A stretch of DNA of 64,000 nt from Cristatella mucedo (taxonomy: Eukaryota > Bryozoa > Phylactolaemata > Cristatellidae): positions 17,027,001-17,091,000 of the forward strand of contig WPIO01000001.1 in NCBI GenBank assembly GCA_009760855.2, read 5' to 3'. Below the pieces are notes generated by a model, which worked only from the letters and a program-made list of their open reading frames with translations, did no database searches and was not told the origin of the DNA. The translations under genes were made by a program, and so were the position numbers. Below, one piece after another: positions 1 through 12,119 of this stretch. Each line of letters starts with the position of its first letter. Positions within the stretch are counted from its first letter, which is position 1.

Positions 1-960
1 ACTCGGAGCCTGTTCACATCGACGAGAAATAGTGAGCTGTGGCAATTGCAATGCTCACGACATACATGCTTAGCTACAGAGTTTGGCAACAACTCTAAGC
101 GCCTAACTGCACAGGCCGGTAGACCGGCAAGCAGTAAGTTACAGAAGTACAGACAGGGTGTCACAAATGCATTGACCAAAATAAATGCGGTATCCCTGTC
201 TAAACAAGCCCGAATTTCAGAAATGTTATGTAGCTGGCAGTAGGAAAACTTTACTGAAGAGCTGATGAGGTTGCCTTTTGAAAGGTAACATTGGAAAATG
301 ACACCTAGATTTTGAGCATATTCAATGGGAAATAGGCTGGTAGAGTCCATTTTAAGCCTTAACCTTTCAAATTTATAAATCATACTTGATTTGCCGATAA
401 CCAGTAAGTTAGTTTTACCATCATTCAATCTAAGAAAATTTGCTTCCATTCATGTGCGAATGTCATCAATACATGCAGCAAGGGAGTTGAGATAATTCGA
501 CATTCTGGAAGGCAGGGAGGAATCAAAGCAAAGGTATAGCTGGGTGTCATCAGCATACAAGCGAAAGCCTAGATTTTGCCTCACAATGACATCGGCTAAA
601 GGGAGTTTATAAACAGTAAAAAGAACGGAACCGAGACCTAAGGTACCCCATATTTCAGAGTTTCCATGGATGATCTTTGTCCGTTCACCTCAATACTCTG
701 GAGTTTCCCACTGAGATAGAACCTGAACCATCCCAGTGCAGTGCCAGCAATGTCGAGGGATGATAAGAGGCGCTCAAGAAGGACATAGCTATCGATAGTA
801 TCAAAAGCTGCCGAAATATTGATTAAAACAAGCAGAGATATGCTACCCAAGTCTGCATTTCTTAGTAGTTTGTGATACACCCAACTTAATGTTGACTCCG
901 TGGAGTGATTAGCTCTAGAACCTGGCTGGAAGTTGCTAGCAATGTCCAAAGTTTTTATAC
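1..960 (-). mobile_element. LINE family B fragment, reverse transcriptase region
   Basis: Read on the minus strand, 949-638 gives the RT palm start with AAFDTID (motif A), WFRFYLSGK and the GVP of the next motif. After a frame break, the YADD catalytic box lies at 546-557. The C-terminal thumb region continues to the window edge, so the 3' end is cut off by the window. The pattern is that of CR1/L2/jockey-like non-LTR retrotransposons. Frame breaks show it is dead. The B label rests on likeness to the copies at 7.9-9.8 and 29.5-31.0 kb. Confidence 0.8.
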
Positions 961-1124
961 ATTAGTTCAGCTGGTCTGTCATCAATCGTTGCAGATTCTT
1001 CGATAGTAACGGTGATATTCAGAATGGGTCGAATTTGCTCAAGTTCTCTTAGTTTAGTGTTGCTTTCTTGAACCATGGCTTGGCGACAGGCTTTTGAAAG
1101 TGCTAGCACGTGACCTGATGCCAG

Positions 1125-1488
1125 TTTAATCTCTCTCCGCCTGTAACTCTACAAAGCCACAAAGACTATGTGGGTGTTAGACAGTAGAGTTTTGTAAAGT
1201 TCACTCACAGCCTAAGCAGATTTCAATATCCATTCTGTATCCAACAGATTTTGTCTCACGCAAAAGAGAGAAAGTGAGAACCATAGCAGAGACAGCAGAG
1301 CAGTCAAGGTAGTGATTAGCAAGAAAGTAACAGCTCAGGACCGCTGGAAAGGATGTGTTATAGTCGGCAGTAGGAGATTAGTTGCCATTGCGTAAGAATT
1401 GTGGAAGTGAGTTTCACAGTTTAGAATATGCAGAGCTAAAGCTGCTGATGCCAACGATTTTTAAGCGGAGAAAAGAAACACCTGATTA

Positions 1489-1581
<93 letters not shown>

Positions 1582-4500
1582 GTAATACGGGATTAGAGGG
1601 CACAAGGAGAATGAAACTGGTGCAAAAGTTCAGCTAGGTATCGAGGAGCGAAGCCATGGTGGTTCTTGTGGGTCAGCGTGAGAACTTGGCTCTGTATACA
1701 TTGTTCAACCAGCAGCAACACCAGCTCATTTAACAGTGGAAACGGGTAGTCAAAACTCTGGGACTTGAAAACTAGCCGTGCAGCCCTATTCATAGCCAGC
1801 TGCAGTGGCCTAGTTGCTTTCTTGTAGCCCAACCAAAAGGGACTTATAAAAATCAAGCCAAGACAGAACTAAGGAGCTAGTTAAATTTTTGGAAGGTACC
1901 ATGGAAGAAAGCTCCGTTTCTCTTAAAGGAATAGGACGTGATAGCAAGCTGTAGAAGTAGTCTTCTGAATGAAGCTTTTAAAATTTAGGCAGCTGTCGAA
2001 AACGACACCTACATTTCGAGCACATAGTGATAGTCGCAAAACAGCACCATCTATTAGAAGAGCTAAGCCTTGTAATCCAGCCACAGGCTTAGGATGTCCT
2101 ATAGGCAGCAGTTCAGTTTAATCGTCGTTTAGTTTTAAGAAATTCTCCGACATCCATGATTAAATGTTGGCAAGGCATGCATTCACTTAAGCAGTTTCTG
2201 CAGCAGATTCCGTAGGTTTCAAAGACAAATACAGCCGAGTATCGTCAGCATAAAAGTGTTATCCTATTCAATGGGCCTTAATCACTTTTCCCGGAGGTCG
2301 AGTATGAATGGAGAACAGGAAAGGACTGAGGATAGACCCTTGAGGGATTCCACAGGTCATCGGTCTCATGGGTGACACCTGAATCCCAAAAGACGTGGCT
2401 TGAAAACTATCAGAAGAAAATATAATTGAAACCACACCAGTGCCTGGTCTGCCAGACCAATCATAGTTTTCAATCGTTCAAGTAGGACATCGTAATCAAT
2501 AGCATCGCAGGATCGATCTAGAAGGGCTGGGGCAGTGATATTCCAGTCATCGTTGCCGCACAGAATGTCACTGTTAAAGCGTAGGGAAGCAGTTTTAGTG
2601 GCGTTGTGCCTCTTGAGCCCCGATTGAAATGCTTCTGACAGTCCATTCTTTGCAATACGCTTTGCCAGCTGCTTAGCGACAATCTTTTCAAGATTCTTTT
2701 AAGCGAAAGGAGGAAGGGAAACTGGGCAATAATTCGCAAGGACACATGTGTCTAATCCTGGCTTTTTGAGTATCGGTCTAACGATTTCCGATTCGAAGGA
2801 CTTAATATGTTCCCTTTTTCTAAAGAAGTATTAAAAATATCGATTATGGCAGGGCTAAGTTGGTCGGCCAGTGAAGACCAGATAGATGATGGTATAGAGT
2901 CTTCAGATGACGAGCTCTTTTTACTAGACCTTATTAAGGTAGCCACATCGAACGCAAAAACCTAGGAAAATCTTTTAAGGAAGACCACAGGCTGCACTTC
3001 CACAATTGATGCACTCAGAGGGGCCTTTATGGATGAACAAATGTGTACAATGTTTAAGTAAAGAATGTTGAAAATATTTAGCTGAGCCGTTAATATCTAG
3101 GGAGTGAGACCTCTCAGCACTGGCCAGTAAATTATTTACCGTGTCATAACTCTGTTTTGGGTCTAACTGGCAGGACTTCAGTTTTCGAGTGAAAAAGGTA
3201 GTCCAGTGGTTTTAAGCTTTCTGATGAAAACTCGAAGGAAGTCTTTTAAATTGACTAGATCTGCATCAGACCCCGATTTCTTAACACGGTGTTCAAGCCA
3301 GCTCTTAACATGGTGCACTTTTTGAAGTTTTTGGTCAATCGAAAGGAATACCCACGACTCTGTACACGGATGGAATGAACGGGAGCTTTTCAAGAGCACT
3401 CGTAATTGCCGTGTTCACTGAATGAGTGAGGCGGTCTGGTCAAGTCTGGATGCAGATCGAAAAGATCTGCATCCCAAACATGTGACACAAATTTGTCTCT
3501 GTCAATGCTTTTTAAGTTACGTCGATGGACAAGTTCGACATTCCAATGCATGTACAAAAGAGCATTAACAGTTAACAAGACCGAACAATGATCCGAGAGG
3601 GTCAGCAGGCACACGACAAGGTCAGTGGGGTAGACACCCTTTGTGATCACGAGATCTAGGATGTGGCCTCCGACTTGGGTGGTATGATAACCGTGCTAGA
3701 CCAAGCCAAAATTCTCCAGACAGTAAATAAATGAGCGGACCTGGCTGTTGAAAAGGTTTTCAACGTGGAAATTGAAGTCTTTAGCTATCAGTAACGGCCA
3801 GTCACACGCAAGTAATTTAGCGAGGATCTCCAATAAATACTCTATAACCAAGTTAAGACAGCCAGCATGATGTCGGTATATCGCAACAGAGAGAGCCGCT
3901 GTGTTTGATGAGGACCTGATTGCAACTGATTCAAACGATGGCCCACGAGAAAATGGCAGATCTTATAATCAAACAACGCATGAAAAACTATTTCAAACCC
4001 TCCATCAACCTTGCCAGAACCAATGGACTGAAAGAATAAGAATCCGAGTGGGTGGTCTCAGATATAAAGCTACTGGAACAAGGCGTCGTGCAAGTTTTGG
4101 TAAGCAGACACGCATCTAGCTTCTTCTGAACAGCCTGATCGCGGATAGGTAACCTATTGGTTTATAGCGAGCATACATTTAGTAGGCGGAATCTAAGAGG
4201 CTGTCAAACAACTAGGAAATGCTGATTAAGAGGCTTGCATTCAAGTCGATGTGTTGCTGGCCTGGTAGACGCGGCCCCTTCGAATTTGAATTGGACGTTA
4301 GTAAAGGTCGCCGGTAGACGTTTCACAACATACTGAGGTACGGAAGATGAGCTACTACCACAATGAGTGCTATTAAGCGCTTTAAACTTACTGGTCGTGG
4401 GTTGATGGCCGATCTGTTGATTGGGCGAACGCAGGATGCGAGGAGGTTCTCACTGACCAGTTGAAGAAGGCCCGCCAGTACGTATCGACCAATGTCGACA

Positions 4501-5060
4501 TCGCACCCTATGCTAAGCCGCTCCCATTTTGTGAAGAAAATTCGAGGACAGCTCATAAATAGTCACAGCGAAGATAGCATCGGATACCCGAAGGTATGGC
4601 AGAGATATCAGATGGAAGTCCACATCAGGGTAGGGGTCGCCCGAGGCCGCTCTATAGCACTGAGAGGAAAAACATGACGAATAATGACAACATTCAGGAT
4701 GTTAGTTGTGAATGGCATCAGAAAATCCATGCATCGCAGAAGCAGGACAGTAGAAATAGGGTCCAGAGGACTAGTCGTCCAATTCGATTGGAATATGAAC
4801 TTCAGGGCGAGGTCACTAGTGACCTTGAATGCAGACATATAGGTTAGAGGTGCTACTCGGAATTTCGGAACATGATTCCAGAGGGGGATATGGCCACCCT
4901 ATGGGTGGGCTCCCTATGCTGTCAAAGATCTGGAGAAGCAATTGTCTATGTCATCACAAGGATCACTAGGTAAGGAGCTAGCCTGGGAATCGTTAAGGAG
5001 AAGGTTAATCGTAGACATCAGTATCTTTGGATTGTGAATCTGATTCAACAATATTTTTGT
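1125..5060 (-). mobile_element. LINE family A, long decayed copy (endonuclease + RT + 3' UTR)
   Basis: On the minus strand the order is: the start of an AP-endonuclease domain near 4190 (LLNVCSL, then KKLDACLLTKT), its middle near 3800 (AKDFNFHV), its end near 3600 (LSDHCSVLL), the RT N-terminus near 2940-2750, YADD at 2241-2252, and the C-terminal region at 1856-1593 (PLQLAMNRAARLVFKSQ, LTLTHKNHHGFAPRYLAELL). The 3' UTR reaches about 1125. Many frameshifts and stops are present. A (TA)n array interrupts the C-terminal region. Sequence upstream of 4200 to about 5060, perhaps to 5770, may be the 5' part of the element, but no ORF1 is recognisable. Confidence 0.8.
1493..1578. repeat. (TA)n microsatellite, about 43 units
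   Basis: An uninterrupted TA dinucleotide run inside the C-terminal coding part of LINE A. It splits the AVPFLRLKT-like stretch from the upstream LAELLHQF stretch. Confidence 0.97.
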
Positions 5061-5858
5061 AGAAGCTAGACTTGGCGTTTGCTAGGATAGATTGGCATGA
5101 TCTACAGTAGTCCTCGTATGCCTGACGATGGAAAGTCAGTCATGATCTTACATGTGCTTTTCAAGCTTGTGCTTAGCTGAAGCTTGATTAATGTCTGCAC
5201 TAAATGACAGGTCGTCTGGGTGAGAACGCGCTGTGAGCTCAGTTAGAGATGCAAACTCATCAAGTAGGACATGATTCCGTCGTTTGTGACAGTCAAGGGT
5301 AGAGACATACGTGGCATCTAATGCTGTTGTCTTGCCTTTAGGGCCAGTGGGGGCGGGGCGGCGGCTAATTCCCTCTGTCCATCTCCTGGCTCAGCCACTG
5401 GATAAGGTGCCAGCCTTTGACAACTTAGGTCGTGAACTCCTGCGCACACAAAGTGCACGGATAGAGATTAAGGTGTCATCGGAAAATACACGAACTCATT
5501 GCAAATACCTTGCATCTTGCACGCGCTGGGCACTCTCTGGGCATGCACACGAAGGGTTGTAGCGGCTGACCCGGATCTAGCACTAAGCAAATGAACGATT
5601 AGCTAAAATCTTTCGAGGTTTCAGAGCGGGCCGGCGATGATTGATTTGAGATCGGCAGGATGCTGGCTGCAAGCCGAGGACCAACGAGTTCTTGGCATCT
5701 GCAGGTGCCACTCACACACTCGCTCGAGCATGCACGTGCACCGACTTACGATTACGGATTTATTGACGACAAGGAGCTAGCCTGGGAGTCGTTAAGGAGA
5801 AGGTTAATCGTAGACATCAGTATCTTTGGATTGTGAATCTGATTCAACAATATTTTTG
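4972..5858. repeat. 88-bp direct repeats around a GC-richer 711-bp segment
   Basis: 4972-5059 and 5771-5858 are the same 88 bp with one mismatch visible (gggaatcg versus gggagtcg). The spacer, 5060-5770, is richer in G+C than its surroundings, with a gggggcggggcggcgg stretch near 5350. It could be the 5' untranslated end of the minus-strand LINE A with a duplicated module, or an unrelated insertion. No coding domain is recognised in the spacer. Confidence 0.7.
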
Positions 5859-5859
5859 A

Positions 5860-6500
5860 CTGGGACGGATATGTGCAAAACTATAAACAGGAGGCGTTAA
5901 AGGCCAGCAGCTGCAAGCCACTTTTATACAACTCATGGAGGACGATAAATAAGGGTAGAGCAAAAATTTTTGCTTTGCAAAAATCGCAGTCCGCTGCAAT
6001 GTCTGTGCACATAGGCGACCGACACTCATTAATTTGGTAGCTCAGAGCGACATGTAGAATCAGGCTGTAAAATAACTATGGAAATAAAGTTTTTAGGTGG
6101 CATGTAAAGCAATATATAAAAATTTATATCAACAATGGTGCTTTGCACCTCGTTGCAAGAGAGTCCACGGTAAAGGAATGATAACATCCAGCTCATCACG
6201 CTTACAATAGCATATACAAGTAGAAATGTATCATGCTTTGACAATCACTCTAAAGAAATAATGAAAATGCTCAGGGTCTCTTGTTATGAGGACCTCTGGC
6301 CAGTAACGTGCCCTTAAATCATGCACAGGTTAGTAAACGAAGCACTCGGAAACAAAAAAGAATAACAGGGATAGCTGATCGGAACAGACAAGCTTCTTTA
6401 GCTGATAGTTAAATGATGGAATGTCGATGGCTGTGGTGATATAGAAAACGTAAAAAGATTACAGGCTATTGGCTTTTACGAGCTAAGAGCTAAGAGGCCC
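5860..6500. other. No gene recognised
   Basis: AT-rich sequence with only short chance ORFs. I see no repeat shared with the rest of the window. Confidence 0.5.
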
Positions 6501-6840
6501 AATCTTAAAAGTATTTCAATTTAGCACAATAGAAGGCGAGGTGATTAAAGGACGCTGAAGAGCTAGTGGTGCGAGAACGAACTGGAGCGTCAAGTACGTT
6601 GGATATGAAGATTCGAGCTAGCGAGTGAAGTGGTTTGTAACTATGCCTGATAATCTTGAATTCGATTCGATGCTTTTTACGGAGCATGTGAAGATGGGAC
6701 AGAAGTAGAGTGATTTGGAAGGTAAGCAGCTGACAAAAAACAGACGAGCTTCTGAGTTGTATACTAATTCCGTGCGATTAAGGGTATTGTCACGGAGTCG
6801 TGAATAAAGATAATTGCAATAAAATAGACGAAATGTCATG
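6500..6840 (-). mobile_element. Old LINE (family C) remnant
   Basis: On the minus strand it resembles the thumb/C-terminal part of a CR1/L2-type RT. It shares patches, such as the 'agacgaaatgtca' end, with the remnant at 37.95-38.34 kb. No long frame survives. Confidence 0.45.
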
Positions 6841-6937
6841 AGTGATTTAAATAAATGGCATGTCTTACTCTTACCTCAGCAGTCCCAGATTTTAGTACTG
6901 CCGCCCTCGATTAACTGAATCCTAATTTAATATTTTA

Positions 6938-7110
6938 GTGAGCCGTTATGGCACACTAGGTAAGGCGGTTGCTTTTCACTACCTCTGTCCCGATGTCGTG
7001 GGTTCGAATCCTGCAGTGGGCGAATATTTATCGACAGTGCAAGTGGTGATGATAGCCGTAAAGGCTCTTCTGTCGAAATACAAAAGAGGCTGTTAAATCA
7101 GGTAGTATTT
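6938..7110 (+). mobile_element. tRNA-derived SINE, type 2
   Basis: The head has an A-box-like stretch (ggcacactaggtaaggcgg) and a perfect B box, ggttcgaatcc, near 7010, followed by tgcagtgggcgaatatt. The would-be acceptor ends pair poorly (gccgtta versus agtgggc) and the anticodon arm is not convincing, so this is a SINE head rather than a working tRNA gene. A diverged relative lies on the minus strand at 33138-33214. Confidence 0.65.
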
Positions 7111-7119
7111 ACTTATTAT

Positions 7120-7740
7120 CATTCATACTCGCGATTCTTGTCTGTTGAACAAATCTCTTCTGAAAATCAAAGTTCTTGCAAACATCGTGTACAGAAGGCA
7201 ATTTAACTTTGGTCGGTTTAATGCTTATCGGTTTATTTTTTTGACCGTGGCGCATTAGAACTTATGTGGCTGCGGACATGTAAACGCTTAATGTTTGGGC
7301 ACGGTCAAGTCCGCCAGGGGCTGCGTCATTAGATTCTCTGGCCGCTAGTTACCTCCCGATTAGGTACGAGTTTCCTTACTTATTATCGTTTCGTTTTCCA
7401 CATTCAAATGCATTACTACATGCGTTTCATATTGTTAAGATTAATTATTTATGAATTAAGAAATGATAAGCAACACCTAGCGTGCAGGGGAGGGCAGCGA
7501 CCGAATACCCGGCTCGTTTGGAATCCAAGCGTTGTCAAGATTCACCATGAGCGATCTCCCTCATTCAGGACTGTGGATGTCTCAAAGTTAGCGTTCAACG
7601 GGCTTGTTAAAACGCCAGTGGCCGAGCTTAATGATTGCCTTAAGAATCCTCGCTCAATGTTTAATATACCCATAATAATACTTGCCATATTTACTAATAT
7701 TGGACCTGTTCGCCCGGACCGAGACCTGGCCGAAATAGGT
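7120..7740. other. No gene recognised; open frame of unknown meaning
   Basis: A 132-codon plus-strand open stretch (7408-7806) runs into the following SINE, so at least its end is repeat sequence. It shows no known domain and has no splice partners. I do not call it a gene. Confidence 0.45.
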
Positions 7741-7743
7741 TGG

Positions 7744-7880
7744 TGGTTTGGTCCAGTGATTAAGGTGCTTGCCCCGACCAAGGTCTGGCTGAGGTCGTGG
7801 GCTTGAGCACCGAGGCGTATGTGAAGTGCCTGAATAGAGATTAAGTTCTCTTGGGGCGCTATACAAATGAATTATACAAG
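7744..7880 (+). mobile_element. tRNA-derived SINE, type 1, with LINE B-like tail
   Basis: The tRNA-like head carries an A box (ggtccagtgattaaggtgc) and a degenerate B box (gtgggcttgagcacc). The 3' part, agagattaagttctct...gggcgctata, matches the end of LINE family B. Other copies are at 40821-40970 and 59246-59395, and a diverged minus copy is at 47415-47560. Confidence 0.75.
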
Positions 7881-7929
7881 TGAATAATATTTTAAACGTC
7901 TGACCATTAACGATGAAATCCCAACAGGC

Positions 7930-9800
7930 TCTTCTTCTCTTTCTTCCGAACTCGTGCATCTGTCAAAGCTGTTGGTGCAGTCTGCGTTACCGCACGCTTG
8001 TCCTTCAATTTCAAACCGCCTGTAGTTCCCTTCGAAGCAGTCTTTCGAATCAATTATTTGGAGCTCATCCGACAACAAGATGCCAATGGTAGCCGAAGCC
8101 TCTCTCCCCCATGTACCAAGTTCTCTTTATATCCGAGTTCTCTAATCTCATTTCAATTCTGCTTGCTGGAAATCAATATTTTCTCGTCATGGGTGATCAT
8201 AAAATTGATTTTAATAAATTATCTGACGCCTTCAGCACCAAATTTCCCGCACTGACTGACTCACTTTCTTTTGCAGTTCACGTGCATGGCCCTACTCAGG
8301 TCGAGAGTCACACACTCGCATAAATGTTCTCCTAAAACAGCAAGCTGTCATCACCTATCACTACCAAATTCTGCTTATCTGACGACATGTAAAAACTATT
8401 CAGCCTAAAGTGTGTGCCCTCTTCTGCACCAAATTAACCAGCGGTTCGCGAAACCTCCAGACCCTTAACATCGATGCTGTTCTCTTGAGAATGTCTTCTT
8501 CGACAATGCTATTCAATCCCACTTCCGACCTGTCATCAATAATATGATGCTTTAACACGACACTTACTGACATGCTCGACGATTTTAACCTCTGATATGG
8601 TTAAGTAACACCATTAATAGCCAATATGCTAGTAGCCTCAGGTCGTGTCCCAGCACCCCTCAAAAATGCTTTAGTCAGGCCAATACTGAAGAAATCAACC
8701 CTAAACCAAGCGAACTTGAGAAATATCTCCTGGTATCCTTCTACCGTTCCTATCAAAGACACTGGAACGAATCGTTGCAGACCAGTTAATATATTGAACT
8801 AATATATCGAAAATTCCCACTTGGCTAGTCAGTTTCGTTCTTTTTAGAGTTAATCTCTCAAATGAGTCAGCATTGCTTCAGGTTTAGAACAGCCTTCTTG
8901 GTAATGCAGACTTAGGTAGAGTCTCTCTGAATGTTTTGCTTGATCCATCGTGGGGTTTGGATTCTATTAATCACGAAGTCCTTCTTGTGTGCCTCTTATC
9001 TCGCCTGGGCATTCTTGATACTGCACTGTAATATTTCAGGTCCTATTTCAGTGGGAGACTTTAGAGTATTTCTTTGAACTGAGAAAGATTGTCTGAGAAA
9101 CCAATGAACTAGGAGTCACTTCATTGCTTTGTGCTAGGTTCGATTCTTTTCACGGTTCATACACTTTCTCGCCGATGTGATTGCAAGCCACAATCTAGGC
9201 TTTCATGTCTATGCCGCTAGTATTCAGTTGTGCAATTGCTTTGATCTTTCCAAGCATTCCAGCAGTCGCAGTTGTCACATTGCATGCAACTTATCTCCGA
9301 CCTGCGCTAGCTCCCAGTCAAGCAGCTCATCGACTTCAAGGTTCTTTCACTCACTTGTAGGTTCCTTCGTTCTTTGACTCCAGCCTACCTATCAGATCTA
9401 CTCACCCACCAGGCCAAAAATCTTACGACCCACTGTTCCGAATCCAATCGTTTACCTGCACCTCACACAAACCTAAAGTTTTTTGGAAGCTGTGCCTTTA
9501 GTTCGGATGCTCCCAAAGGTTGAAACTCCAACCGTCATGTCAGCCCCTGACTTGACATTTAAAAAGACGACAAAACACATATATACATTGCAGCATTTGT
9601 CTTTAGTTTGCTAGCGCGTGCTGACGCTGTGCATGCTGCCACTAACTATATTTGCATGCTGACCCTGTGCTTGTCACCTTTAATCACTTTTTGCTTGCTT
9701 GTTTTCATTGACCGTGCTAGCCCTAACCATTTGATCGTGATTCCCGTGCAGCAAATGCAAATTGCTTAAAAAGAGATTATGTTCTCTGTTCTTTAAAAAT
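7930..9800 (+). mobile_element. LINE family B, decayed copy (endonuclease to 3' end)
   Basis: The endonuclease end is visible near 8150-8330 (VMGDHKIDFN, then HVHGPTQVESHTL). RT pieces lie near 9000-9080 (RLGILDTAL, YFRSYFSG). The C-terminal part is at 9370-9500 (tccagcctacctatcagat). The 3' UTR contains the gctgacgctgtgcatgctgcc block and ends with the agagattatgttctct tail near 9800. It is frameshifted throughout. Confidence 0.7.
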
Positions 9801-11280
9801 ACACGATTGCTATTATTTTGCTGCAGGAGAACTAGTCCGGTCATATTCAGTTATTACAAACATTTTAAACATTAAAAAAAATTAATGAGAAATTGTAAAA
9901 TTCAAGTACTTTCCTAGCCTAGTATAAAAGAAGAAACTAGGCTACCGTTGCTTAGGCTCAAGGAACGTGCAGCCGTACAACGACGAGATTGATTTTTCGC
10001 AAGTGGAGCTAGCCCAAAACAGCAGCTGATGTTTGCTGTTCCCGGACGTACTGAACTGATAAGCATGGATGCTTAAGGATGCCGAATGAGTAATGACTGC
10101 ACAGCGGGCTCTATCTCGTGACTAGCAAAGCTAATAAATGCCGCGAGTTGAGAGATAACAAAGACTCCCATATTGAATTATTAATATATCCAACGGTGAG
10201 GTATTGTCACCGCTTGTAATGTGTTATCAGTTTTTATAAGATCACAATTCCAGAAGTTTTCCAACCACGGCATGTCTCGTAAGCACACCCTTTGCTGATC
10301 ATCTGACAGCAGTTGTACTGTAAAGAGACGACTAGGTAAACTCCAACTCGGTCAGATGACTATTCTGGAGACTTATTGATTCTCGTAACGAGTTCTAATA
10401 TGACATGAAACTGGAGTCATTGCGTAAAAAGCGTATTCTGCTATAGATTTTTGGAAAACCCAGGTAAGTGATGGAACCATTTCCCCCTATCTTTTACCAT
10501 ATCTGCCTATGACTAGCTCAACGAACCTTACTTGAAGGCATACCGTCACAAGTCATGTTCTGGTCGAACATATGTGTGATCTAGTTTTTTTACCCGAAGG
10601 ACGAAAGTGGTAGCCTTTCTTTTCAAAAATAAAGATGCCTGCAGAGAGAAAATTAATTTCTTTTTCTCCTGGTTATTGCAGTGGGTAAACCACAAATTTA
10701 CGAAACGTAAGTATGTAGGGGACGCATTTTCAAAAGAATTTTGTACGTAGATTAGGTCTGAGATTGTCCAGTCGGCTTCTGTAGGATTGTTATGGACTTT
10801 GGCTCTGATTAATAAAATGCTACGGCTTATTTGTCTGTACAAAGTCAGAAGAAGTAGACACGTATATACTGTAAATAGTTTATAAGTAGACCGGCTAATC
10901 TGAAGAAAATTTTTCAAACAGACCGACTTGTAAAAAAAAATTGAATGAAAGTGTGTATACAGCTTATGAAAATTGGCAAGCGGCACAACGATAACGAGAT
11001 CACGCTCACCGAAACTTACGCTTTGTGAAAAAGATCTTTAATTGTAAACAAAGATCTATAATTGCTTATCTTAAATCAGAAACAGTTTACAAGGACTAGC
11101 TCTCTTCCAAATAACTTTAGGCTGCTAGACATAGATCCAACTTATTAATCTAATGATCGAAAAATCTGATGAGTGGCGAGTGTAGATTTTGTGCGTGTAG
11201 TTGATACTCAGAAGTTAAAACTGTTTGAGAATTTAATGTTGATTGAATTCATGAAAATCTTAAGAAAGAAGTGTAGACGT
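9800..11280. other. No gene recognised; one unassigned 146-codon minus ORF
   Basis: The longest open frame is on the minus strand, 10986-10546 (146 codons). It is rich in Leu, Lys, Thr and Phe, lacks a recognisable domain and reads like translated AT-rich noncoding DNA. No repeat family from elsewhere in the window is seen here. Start, splice sites and conservation give no support for a gene. Confidence 0.4.
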
Positions 11281-11399
11281 CAGCACACCAACAATTATTA
11301 TTAGCCATCACCGACTAGCTGCAGGATGTAGCTGCATGGAAGTACTACGAAAAGTAAGAGCTAATTAAAATGAAGTAAGAGCTGCACAGCTGATTAATT

Positions 11400-11728
11400 T
11401 AACATGTTACCGCATCAGCATATATCGGTCTGAAGATTCTTTAGTCGCAATAACTCGAAGATTGTTCGTCCCTCAAGACCGCCTGTCAACGACTCGGCAA
11501 TTAGCTATCTGTCAGTAACGCGGTTGTTGCTGTAGTGATGAGCGAAATTTGGGGAGCTATTTTGCCCTTTACTTATCAGCCCAATAAAATAATACCACAG
11601 AAGATGCAGTTAATGGTAGCAGATATGATAGTTGTGTCAAAACCATGCCGTATGCTTGTGCACGTGAAAAGTAACCGTACAATACAAGCTACAGCTATCA
11701 GTCGTCACTCGGCTGGTTGCTATAGAAC
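11400..11728 (+). promoter_or_regulatory. Upstream region of lipase copy 1, one GATA site left
   Basis: This region aligns patchily with the sequence before copies 2 and 3. It keeps 'gagctatttt', then cttatcagcccaataaa at 11572-11588, 'agaagatgcagt' and 'gccgtatgcttgt'. The first half-site of the inverted GATA pair, TTATCAG, is intact. The second (ctgataa in the other copies) has become ccaataa. Confidence 0.5.
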
Positions 11729-11765
11729 ATGGCTACTCTATTGATGGTCATCGCTCTGTGCTATG
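11729..11765 (+). pseudogene. Copy 1 exon 1, signal peptide start
   Basis: It encodes MATLLMVIALCY plus the first base of a Gly codon, then a gtcagt donor. It is 37 nt long and ends in phase 1, exactly as in copies 2 and 3. Confidence 0.85.
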
Positions 11766-11884
11766 GTCAGTAGGAATCAATCAGGTTTAGGGGGTAGATA
11801 AATTATTTCCGTCAAAATAAAAAAATATATACACAAGTAAAATAAGTGTGCTGCTAGACTCCTATTAGGTTTTAAGATTTAATA

Positions 11885-12110
11885 CTAGTTTAACGTTTTT
11901 TCTAAAATAAACCGCCGCCGTGTTCTATGAGTAATTTCTGGCAAATCATTTACTACCAAGTATAGTGCATGATTGTCTAATAGTGATGCGATCCACTTCG
12001 TGAGAGGACCTTTCGCTGAGCAATAGAAAAGCATTTTCGTGAGCTCTTCGTAAGAAGCATAGAATCGTACTTCTAGGCTTAGCAAACTCTGATGCAATTT
12101 TAAATCTTCT
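11885..12110 (-). mobile_element. Possible RT fragment in intron 1 of copy 1
   Basis: A minus-strand 70-codon frame contains GPLTKWIASLLDN and VVNDLPEIT. This recalls the block between motifs A and B of non-LTR reverse transcriptases (W-I-x-S-L...V-V-N-G). No other motif is present, so the call is weak. Confidence 0.3.
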
Positions 12111-12119
12111 GCTGAGCGG

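Noticed and set aside
6955-7022. Possible functional tRNA gene with ggttcgaatcc
   Set aside because: Acceptor and T-arm pairing are poor, no convincing anticodon arm exists, and a related copy on the minus strand (33.1-33.2 kb) shows it is a SINE head.
7408-7806. 132-codon plus-strand ORF as a gene
   Set aside because: Its last part is SINE sequence and the rest has no recognisable domain.
10546-10986. 146-codon minus-strand ORF as a gene
   Set aside because: AT-rich composition, no domain, no splice or promoter support.
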